From Dryocosmus kuriphilus (Eukaryota; Arthropoda; Insecta; Hymenoptera; Cynipidae): DNA of 64,000 nt. The stretch lies in contig CM076194.1 in NCBI GenBank assembly GCA_038277395.1, forward strand, positions 129,585,505 to 129,649,504, read 5' to 3'. Shown piece after piece: positions 55,675 through 64,000 of the stretch (positions within the stretch are counted from its first letter, which is position 1; each line of letters opens with the position of its first letter). The translations under genes were made by a program, and so were the position numbers. Below the pieces are notes generated by a model. The model did not search any database. It saw only the letters and a program-made list of their open reading frames with translations, and was not told the origin of the DNA.

Positions 55675-57331
55675 AGGTTATTGTGCCACCTAATTGAATT
55701 GAACTTTTCAACTCAACTTTTGCTTTTCGTCCTTTATGCAACTTCGCTTTCGAACAAAACAAAATTGAACTGTTTTATGCAGTGCATTTATCTACTTTTG
55801 GTGTCACGTGCAACTGAAGGTGACCCATTGACTCTCGAAATGAATCGATCCAGAACTTTGTAACCGTTGTCACAATCAATATTGACAACAAAATTTGATT
55901 CCATCGAGGAACATCGAGAGCGAAGCGACACATGCCGCAGCCTCAGCTTCTACTATTTTAGAGTTCATCGAAAGGGTAAGCAAGTTTTTTTGTACCACAA
56001 ATTTTTCTAATCTGATTTTTCGCAACATCCTCTATGCCACATGTTTTTTTTTGTCTGTCGCTGTCGTTAATAATTCGTCCAAACTTTCTAAATAGCTGCA
56101 AATGTAGATGAATTAGAAACTAAAATAACAAATTCAAAAAGAAGAATAACAAATTTTGTAAATTTATCAATGGATATTCTGCGGAACGCGATGTTCTGAC
56201 TCTAAAAAAAAAAGAATAAATGATATTGATAGAGAGTTTGAAGAATTTAACAAAGTTTTCACTGAATTAGAAATACTTGTGGAAGATCCCACCCACGCAG
56301 ATGCCCGTACAGAATAGGAAGAGAAATTCTATTTCGCATTTGGTAGAGCCAAAGCGCTTTTAAATGAGTATATCTCAAATCAGCCTACCCCGTCGTTTTC
56401 GCGAAACATCTGACTCGAAATTCGTCCCGATCCGGTTCAAAATAAAAAAAAATGTTTGCCGCGAGTGAATTTACCAATCTTCAGTGGATCCTATTACGCT
56501 TGATTGGGATTTCATGATCTATTTAAATCTCTCGTCGATGACGATAATGAAATATCAGACATCGAAAAGTTCTATCACCTCAAGGGCTCCCTGAAGGGCG
56601 AAGCCGCGGAAATTATCGCTTCTATAGAACTCTCGTCAAAAGATCACAGGGTTGCTTGGGACTTGCTCAAAGAACGCTATGATAATAGGAAAATAATTCG
56701 TCAAAGTCACGTTAAAACCTTATTGAATTTACCATACCTTTCAAAAGACTTTCCCGTTCGATCGTTACTCGGTCAAGTGCAAAAGCACGTAAGGGCACTT
56801 GAAGTATTGAAAGAACCCATCGACAAATGGGACACTCTTTTAGTTGAAATAATAAAACAAAAATTAAATTCGTTTATTCGCGAAAAGTGGGAAGATTCCA
56901 GTTGCGAGTCTGAGAACCCCACCTACAAAGAAATAATAACTTTTCTTCAACGTCGTGCTCAGTTCAAAGATACGAAGTCAGGTCAAATTCATGGAAAGTT
57001 CCAAAATTTATCGGATAAATAACCTCTTCGCTCTCAATCAAGCCAGCATTCGCAGCAAGCTTTTGCGGCATCAACTGCACACTCCCTTTCCCCACTTTGT
57101 CAGGGAGAACATCAAATCTACAATTGTGAACATTTTAAAAATCTCATGCCACAGAAGCGCTTTGACGCAACAAAAAAGGCTGCTCTCTGTCTGAATTGTT
57201 TGCGTTCGAATCATCGGGTTTCTAATTGTACTGTCAGCCCTTGTCGTAAGTGTGATAAAAAGCATCACACACTCCTCCAGTTCGAAAAACGATCGTCTAG
57301 TGAGTCTGTCGAGACTGAACCCGCTACTTAA
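55675..57331 (+). pseudogene. gag: Gag of BEL/Pao element
   Basis: The leader and early gag (55675-56500) are full of stops. A clean frame at 56504-57022 (172 codons) has the Pao-type capsid region (FYHLKGSLKGEAAEII, then AWDLLKERYDN). After a frameshift, 57146-57331 has the two Cys/His knuckles characteristic of Pao elements (CLNCLRSNHRVSNC and CRKCDKKHHTLL). Confidence 0.85.
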
Positions 57332-57376
57332 AGTAAGCCTATCGTTAATCTACACACTTGTGTTTCTTCCGAGGGT

Positions 57377-57844
57377 TTGTTAGGCACTGCAATCGTCGAT
57401 TTATTCAATTCCCATGGAAAGTCAAAAAAATGTCGAGTCTTCTTAGATTCTGTCTCACAAGCCAACTTTATCACTGAAGCAACAGCTTCTTTTACAAAAT
57501 TATCCAGAAAACCAGTTGATGTCTCTGTCTCTTGTGTCGATAATATTTCAATAGAAATAAAACACTCGGTTTCGACGACAGTAAAGTCGCGATTAAATCA
57601 ATACTCAAAAAAGCTTGCATTTTTCGTTTTGAATCAAATCACAAAAAACGTGCCATCAATCTCGATTAATCGGTCTAATTTCGAAATACCAAAAAACATA
57701 ACTCTCGCTGATCCTGAATTCTACAAGACATCGGAAATCGATGCTCTTATTGGGGTTAAATTATTTTACAAATTGTTATGCGTAGGTCAGATCTCGTTAA
57801 AAAATCATCCCAACGCTGTTTTGCAAAAAACGCATCTTGTTTGA
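57377..57844 (+). pseudogene. pol: Protease of BEL/Pao element (DUF1758-like)
   Basis: A 155-codon frame with the aspartic-protease active-site region reading FLDSVSQANFI; Pao proteases usually have Gly where Val is found (codon 57452-57454), so activity is doubtful. The C-terminal half, ending EIDALIGVKLFYKLL, matches the conserved end of the domain. In-frame TGA follows at 57842-57844. Confidence 0.82.
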
Positions 57845-57874
57845 ATAGCAGCGGGAGAGATAAATAGCTCTTCC

Positions 57875-58983
57875 TTGAAACGCATTTATCAGTGTCACGT
57901 TTATAACACACTCGAAACCCTAGACGCAAATCTCACAAAATTTTGGGAATTGGAGGAAGTTCCCTCCACAAAACTACTGTCTCCAGAGGACCAGGCCTGT
58001 GAAAATAATTTTAAAATTAATACTCAGCGTAATCCTGAAGTTCACTACATCGTTCGATTGCCGTTTAATGAAAACAAAGAAAAATTAGGAGATTCGCGTT
58101 CTATGGCTCTTCGACGCTTTAATATGTTGAAAAAGCGTTTTGACAAGGATCCTCGATTAAAGGAAAACTATTGCATATATCTAAACGAATACAAAAATCT
58201 AAGACATTTATCGTTGATAAAAAAAAATGTCCTTAAATGAATCATTAATGGTCGGAGCTACAATTCAGTCAGATCTCTTCACGCTTTTCACTTGATTTCG
58301 ATCTCACACATATGTTTTTTTACCGCCAACATTGAGAAAATGTACCGGCAAGTTCTCGTGCATCCAGACGATGTCCCATATCAAAAAATCTTATTTCGCG
58401 AAAATCCACATGATAGGATAAAGGAATATTCTCTTGACACCGTCACATACGGTACATCTTGCGCCCCTTCCTCGCCATGCATACCCTACATCAATTAGCC
58501 GATGATGAAGGGGCCGAGCATCCTATCGCAGCAGCCGCGCTGAAAAAAGACTTTTATGTTGACGATTTGTTGACCGGTGCAAAAACGCACTAAGAAGTAG
58601 TGCTTCTTCGTGATGACATAACTGCACTCTTGCAAAAAGGTGGGTTTCAACTTAGAAAATGGGCTTCAAATGACCCTTCGTTAGTGCCTGAACACTCGGA
58701 CCATCCATCCATTACACACTTATCGTTTGATCCAAATTCTAATATAAAAACGTTGGGGATTCAATGGAATCCCCTTCGAGACTCGATTTTTTACAAGATC
58801 GACTTTTCGGATTTTTCAAACCTCGTAACTAAACGATCAATTTTATCGCAAGTCGCCAAGTTATTCGACCCGTTAGAGTTACTCGGCCCAGTTATCGTGA
58901 AAGCAAAAATATTGATTCAGCTTCTCTGGAAGGCTAGAGTCAACTGGGATAGCCCGATCCCAGCAGAAATTCACACTATGTAG
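57875..58983 (+). pseudogene. pol: Reverse transcriptase of BEL/Pao element
   Basis: Upstream linker and RT start at 57875-58240 (LETLDANLTKFWELEEVP, then HYIVRLPF). About 40 residues of the early palm are missing around 58225-58230, where the sequence jumps to SLNESLMVGATIQSDLF. Then come MYRQVLVHPDD and the catalytic YVDD (codons 58555-58566), and the thumb with LFDPLELLGPV. Stops or shifts occur at 58238, 58290, 58450-58500, 58591 and 58981. Confidence 0.85.
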
Positions 58984-59001
58984 CTGCAATTTAAAGGGCA
59001 A

Positions 59002-59565
59002 TTGCCGCTCCTAGGTAAGGTGAATTTTAATCGACTCATCATCGAGCCTAATTCATTTGACATTGAAATGCACGGCTTAGGTGACGCGAGCGAAAGAGCG
59101 TACGGAGCCTGCATTTATTTGCGTTCTACCGATGCTCAAGGAAAGCATCATATTTCGTTAGTTTACTCGAAATCCAGAGTCGCTCCCGTGAATCCTGTGA
59201 CGTTGCCGCGCCTGGAGCTAAGCGCGGCACTTCTACTCGCACGCTTATGCACCGCAGTCAAGCAAGCACTTGAAATTAAAATTAAACAAATTTATTTGTG
59301 GTCAGACTCCACGATAACGTTATACTGGATAAAGACAGAACTTTATTTGTTAAAAACTTTCGTTTTAAATCGAGTCGCGGAAACACAAAGTCTCGTTACC
59401 TCCTGTGAATGGCGGCATGTGCCTACTCAGGACAATCCTGCAGACCTAGTTTCAAAAGATCTGACACCTAAAGATTTTTTAGAGGCACCTCTTTGGAAAA
59501 ACGGCCCTAAGTGGCTCTCGCTTGAAATAAATCATTGGCCTCAGGAAAAAAATTCATTTAAGTGA
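59002..59565 (+). pseudogene. pol: RNase H of BEL/Pao element
   Basis: A clean 187-codon frame with the BEL-type RNase H: MHGLGDASERAYGACIY (first Asp), LPRLELSAALLLARL (Glu), LWSDSTITLYWI (Asp) and HVPTQDNPADLVSK. All catalytic positions appear present. It is separated from RT by TAG at 58981-58983. Confidence 0.87.
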
Positions 59566-61140
59566 GATACTAGAAAAACGCACAATTATCGCACATTCTG
59601 TCGGTATTAAAGAAAATCGAAATGATCAGACACTAATTGAAAGGTGTAGTTCCTTCAAGAATTTGAAATTAGTTTTCGCGTATGTTCAGCAATTTATTTA
59701 TAATGCAAAAACCCTACAAAAAAACGCAGCGGTTCCATTTCCACACTCGAACTCGAAGTCGTTAATTGTAACATAATTTTTGTAACACAACTCGCCAAAT
59801 TTTCGAAAGAAATTCACTCCCTGAAGCGCGGAGATGAACTTAGCAATAAAAGTCAATTAATTCCCTTAAAACCATTTTTAGATAAACACGGTATCCTCAG
59901 AGTAGGCGGCAGATTGACACACTCAGGATTGCCCGAAAAACAAAAACATCAAACCTTATTGCCTCCCAATCACCATGTAACTCGACTTATAATACGCGAA
60001 AAGCACGAAAGGCTCAAACACGCAGGAACCCAAGCAATGCTGTACTCTATTCAAGAACTATTTTGGCCCTTAAATGGTCGTAACATCACGCGGTTAATTA
60101 TTCACAAATACGTCCGATGCTTTCGAGCAAAACCTCGGAGGGTTGATTACGTCATGGGGGATCTACCACACGAACGCGTGTCTTGCTCTCGACCTTTCCT
60201 TAATGTCGGTGTCGACTATTGTGGTCCACTGTACGTTAAGGAAAAACGATCTCGCAATCGTCATAAACTCAAAGTTTATGTCGCTATCTTTTTTTGTTTG
60301 AGCACCAAGGCAGTGCATTTAGAACTGGTCAGTGATCTGACCACGGAAGCATTTATCGCGTCTTTAAAAAGACTTCTCTAGACGAGGAATATCACGGAAT
60401 ATCCACTCAGATAATGCAACGAATTTTGTAGGTGCTAATCGCGAGCTCACAGAGCTTCATAAACTCTTTCAATCAGCAGAGCACAATGAAACCGTAAAAA
60501 AAATTTCTGAATCAACAGAAAATTACTTGGAATTTTATCCCTGCCAGGTCAACGCATTTTGGCGGCCTCTGGGAGGCAGCAGTAAAATCATTCAAGCACC
60601 ATTTCTCTTGCACAGTTGGAGACACGTTATTAACTTTTGAACAACTGAAAAATTGTACTATTGAAATAGAAGCCATATTGAATTCTCGTTCTCTGTCTCC
60701 TATATTGTCCGATCCCAATGACCTACAACCCTTAACTCCTGGTCATTTCCTAATTGGTGGTCCTCTAACAAGCTTCCTTCAAATGAATTTCGAGAACACG
60801 GCTTCAAATCGCTTGTCGGCCTAGCAGCATGTTCAAAAATTGCGCAAAAATTTCTGGAATCGATGGCAGAAGGAATATCTGCACAAATTAACGGTGCGCA
60901 GTAAATGGCAATCCAGCACCATCCATTCCATCGAGTTGGGAGCTATGGTTCTCATCAAAGAGGACAATCTTCCACCCCTTCAATGGAAACTCGGGCGAAT
61001 TTTCGCCACACACCCTGGTCCAGATGGCATCATCCGAGTAGCTACCGTGAAAACCAATGCGGGAGAGTAAGAGCGTTGTATTAAGAAACTCTGTCCTCTT
61101 CCTATCAAATCTAATTCTCGAGCCAAGTGGAGAAATCTTC
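59566..61140 (+). pseudogene. pol: Integrase of BEL/Pao element
   Basis: After a broken linker (59566-59913) a frame at 59914-60381 holds the H2C2 zinc finger (REKHERLKHAG, a later YVRCFRAK) and the first part of the core with VGVDYCGPLYV. TAG at 60379-60381 interrupts. The second Asp context (HSDNATNF) follows at about 60395-60425 in another frame. Remnants of the C-terminal GPY/F-like region lie around 60840-61070. The remaining catalytic Glu region is frame-shifted near 60540. Confidence 0.82.
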
Positions 61141-61305
61141 ATAATGATTTTCTCCTAGAATCATCTTAGACTTAAGTTGCTTTAGTGATATGTAATTAAT
61201 CAAAATTATCCAACTTCCGGCCTATCGACTTGTTTTTATGTTCTTACTTTCAGATATCTTTATCTCATTTTTTTGTTGAACGTGTTCGTTCAAAAGGGGC
61301 CGGCA

Positions 61306-61968
61306 TGTTGCGTCGCAACATCTAAATTAATGTTTCAATTTTTTGTCGAAACTTATATTGATCTTCGTCTCTCTAGCTTTGTCACGTTCAAAACTTTCAA
61401 AATCTTTGTACCTATAATCTCTCTATTAATTTTCCTGAGAACGGCCTTGTAAAAACAATATACTTGTAAACCCTGTAGATATCTCGTCGTCAATCTGTAA
61501 AGCCTTCGGCCTTGCCAACAACCATAATTTAAAATATTTATGGCATTTTGGCGCATGTGTCTGGATTACGTGCATTTCAACAGAAACCCTTGCAAGGGCC
61601 CTTACCTCCATCTCCTACTACTCAATTTTTATTCCACGCCCTCGCTTTCTACTTTGAAACTTCCTCAACCAATCTTGGACCTCGACGTCATCGATTCTCC
61701 TTCTTCCCAATTTTAAAAATTCCTCTTTTTCGCAGTCTCGGCTTCGCTTCGTCATCGACTCTATTCACTTACAATTCGACTCTTGTAACTTACACTTCGA
61801 CTCTCGAAGTTTTCACATCTGCTTGAATTTGATTTGGTATTTACAGTCTAACATTTAGTAGCGTTTACTATGTAAAATATACAGTCCGCCTGACAAATAA
61901 ATTTATATCATAGATGTATAAATTTTTCGTTCAGTGTTTTATTCGTTGATTAAATATGAGTAAAAGCA
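61306..61968 (+). repeat. 3' LTR of BEL/Pao element
   Basis: 663 bp, starting TGTTGCGTCGCAACA (a short palindrome) and ending GAGTAAAAGCA. Nearly identical to the 5' LTR, apart from the PLE insertion in the latter. Confidence 0.92.
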
Positions 61969-61973
61969 AGGTG

Positions 61974-62330
61974 CATATTATAAAATATTTCAATTCTAGA
62001 TTGCTTTTCAAGCAACCCATCCCTCACATCAAGGGATATAGTCTGGGTATCCCACTTGTCTCCCAGGATATCCCAGGCACACCTTAGGATATTCTGAGGA
62101 TATCGCGGATTATATCCTACAGGGCGAAAGTGTCGATATTTCTGAAATGTCCCGAGTATATCTCAGAATATCCTGAGGATATTCCATTAATGCCTAATTT
62201 TATATGCCAAGGATGTTCCCAAGATATCCCGATTACATAATTTGGTATATTCCTCGAAATTCATGTATATCTACTGCAAATTATATGTTTATTCAATTGT
62301 GCGATTAAAATAACTCATTATTTAAGAATA
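61974..62330. repeat. GGATATCC-rich degenerate repeat
   Basis: Between 62030 and 62250 words such as GGATATCCCAGG, AGGATATTCTGAGGATAT and GATATCCCGATT recur irregularly. Related words occur at 28150-28230. No gene. Confidence 0.5.
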
Positions 62331-62799
62331 TTAAGGTATTAAAAGCATGAATACATACAAAATCTATCTATACGAAGAACACGCAAAGCCAATTGAAGAC
62401 GCTCCAACTTCTCACTGATCAACTAAATCCGTGTGAAAGTATCTAGTCTATCGGACCTATCTCTTATTTCATACTTTCGGGACTCTCCTTTAAAAACTAA
62501 GTAGCGAAAAATTCTGAAATTTTCAAGAAAAACCTCTGTTTTATGTCCTTCTATGGCCTCTCAGTTTTTTTTTAGATTGTAAGAAACGTTTAGCCGCTTA
62601 GGTAAACTATGTGGCATTTTCGATACCTTGGAATAGGTCTTACGTGCATAATATACTAATATCAATTTCAATTACCTCAACTTCGAAATAGTCAACCTAT
62701 TTCTAATTGCACAGCCAGTTAGATAGCACTATAAAAAATCTATATTCCCAATTTGAAAAAAATTCCTAAGAAAATGACTCCACCCTTATAATACCTTAA
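62331..62799. mobile_element. TTAA-ended MITE, copy B (469 bp)
   Basis: Collinear with 11403-11887. Ends TTAAGGTATTAAAAG and TATAATACCTTAA are inverted. It is shorter mainly through the missing A-run. Confidence 0.75.
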
Positions 62800-63092
62800 G
62801 TATTTTTTCCGAAAATGTTGTACAAGGCCGTATCTACGTTCACCGAAATTCGGTCATCGTAGAACAAATAATTTCGGTGAGCCCAGGTAAACTGGAAAGG
62901 GGAGCTAGGTTCACAGAAATTAGGTGAGCTTAGCCGAAATATTTTCGGTGAACCTAGATACTTTGTTTGTAAAAAGTATAACATCATAAAGCTCAAATAA
63001 CAGGGTCGTCACTAGGTCCTTACCACTCATCATTGCTTAAAAGTGAAAAAGCAAAGGCGCCCCTAGCAATGTGACAAAGAGTTAAAAATATA
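62800..63092. repeat. Spacer with TTTCGGTGA/TCACCGAAA hairpin
   Basis: CTAGGTTCAC (62905-62914) pairs with GGTGAACCTAG (62948-62957). Several variants of ATTTCGGTGA and CACCGAAATT recur at 62835-62950, suggesting a small MITE or internal repeat. Confidence 0.5.
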
Positions 63093-63810
63093 TAGGGGAG
63101 AGTGCTCTCAATTGAATAGGTTCCTCAACCGAATAACAACATTATCAGAAAGAGATTGTTTCATAATGTGTTTTCCCAATTATTTGTCGTTATTAAATTT
63201 AAAAATATAAAAAATGTGTTTTCTGCATGGCGAAGTAACTTTTATTTTCTGGTAATTTTTCAGTTTTCACAGAGATAAAATATGTTTGAATTGTTTTTTT
63301 TTTGTTCCTTGTATTCGCAGAAGAGTTGACTTTAAAAATTTCCACAGCAGGGTCTCCTAATTTTGAGGAAAAACGTAATTAATATGTTTTTATTGACAGT
63401 GTCATATGTCCCGATATGGATAATTCGCGAAAGGCTAGATTTGTATGCTGAAGTGATTTTTTTATGTTTGTACGACTGAGTGTTACAAACTAAAAAGTTA
63501 GAAATAAATGAACATATACCAACGTGTACCTTGCCTACCTAATAATAATGATAAATACGGCGGAGGTTGAAGCTAACGTATTTTTCACAAAATAATTAAA
63601 AATATTATTAGATTAATATAAAAACATTACTGGTTCTGAAAAAGATTAATTATGGACACATATCTGATTTAATCTATGTTGATATGCCTGTATTGTTTAA
63701 ACGAATGTTTTATCTTCAGTTTGGTACCTAATACTCTCCTTTTTTGCTTCAAATGTTTAAGTATTATGATGTTAAAACTTCTCTTATCCAGTTCAGGACA
63801 CTCTCCCCTA
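63093..63810. mobile_element. TA-flanked MITE, 718 bp
   Basis: TAGGGGAGAGTG at the left and CACTCTCCCCTA at the right are inverted, with TA at 63091-63092 and 63811-63812. The ends resemble Tc1/mariner or pogo-derived MITEs. No coding region. Confidence 0.72.
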
Positions 63811-63821
63811 TATCATGTGTG

Positions 63822-63822
<1 letters not shown>

Positions 63823-63870
<48 letters not shown>
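63823..63870. repeat. (TA)n microsatellite, 24 units
   Basis: Uninterrupted TA dinucleotides immediately beside the TA target of the MITE. Confidence 0.95.
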
Positions 63871-63874
<4 letters not shown>

Positions 63875-64000
63875 TCAAACAATAACATAAAATTAATAAT
63901 GAACAAAAAATGAATAAAATCAAGTCAAAAGCAATTAAGAGTGTATTAAGTGAGTATTTTCAATTTCTTTTAGCTTTACTAATCCACTTTTTGATCATTA

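Larger units (their letters stand above)
52715..61968 (+). mobile_element. BEL/Pao LTR retrotransposon, decayed
   Basis: The 5' and 3' LTRs are collinear, and the 5-bp target AGGTG lies at 52710-52714 and 61969-61973. Plus-strand order is gag with two zinc knuckles, protease, RT, RNase H, integrase, which is BEL/Pao. The purine tract AAAAGGGG lies before the 3' LTR (61292-61299). The 5' LTR is split after 23 bases by a Penelope insertion of about 2.3 kb. Multiple stops, frameshifts and an RT deletion make it inactive. Confidence 0.92.

Overview
This is a gene-poor, AT-rich eukaryotic window, almost certainly from an insect. The evidence is the element mix: mariner/Tc1, pogo, Penelope-like elements with GIY-YIG nucleases, BEL/Pao, and a Ty3-type element with an errantivirus-like env. 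I cannot fix the order or species; a TE-rich hymenopteran is a guess. I found no host protein gene, rRNA or convincing functional tRNA. Practically everything recognisable is a mobile element or its debris, nested several levels deep.

Layout. (1) 1-7.4 kb: a foldback element with arms of about 0.8 kb and terminal 132-bp tandem repeats. A complete but decayed minus-strand Ty3-type LTR retrotransposon (913-6246) is inserted in it, with TTAA duplicated. (2) 8.1-9.4 kb: a Tc1 element with one in-frame stop and a lost first catalytic Asp. (3) 11.4 kb: a TTAA-flanked MITE with a second copy at 62.3 kb. (4) 12.3-14.8 kb: a Penelope-like element (PLE) with inverted arms. (5) 14.95-40.5 kb: one errantivirus-like LTR element (gag, protease, RT/RNase H, integrase, env, two LTRs) stretched to 25.5 kb by insertions. 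These are a mariner in the 5' LTR; a pogo element in gag, itself holding a palindromic PLE; a compound block between protease and RT (mariner fragment, long-TIR CACTA-like transposon, hairpin MITE, tRNA-like SINE head, deleted mariner); a TTA-flanked Harbinger-like element inside RT; and a foldback element in the 3' LTR. (6) 42.4 kb: a hAT MITE. (7) 43-54.7 kb: repeated copies of a 0.7-1.5 kb Helentron/DINE-like family, PLE remnants and a MITE. (8) 52.7-62.0 kb: a BEL/Pao element whose 5' LTR is split by a PLE that itself contains a Helentron-like copy. (9) 62-64 kb: MITEs and simple repeats.

The main candidates for something new are: the Helentron-like family, whose 3' ends carry arrays of GC hairpins with mostly GNA triloops and one stem that changes sequence but keeps pairing; the 3.1-kb CACTG-ended transposon with a zinc-binding, otherwise uncharacterised transposase; and hammerhead-like motifs shared by three different PLE remnants. 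Insertion order can be read from target-site duplications. No protein-coding element looks intact, although the env reading frame is much better preserved than the pol around it.
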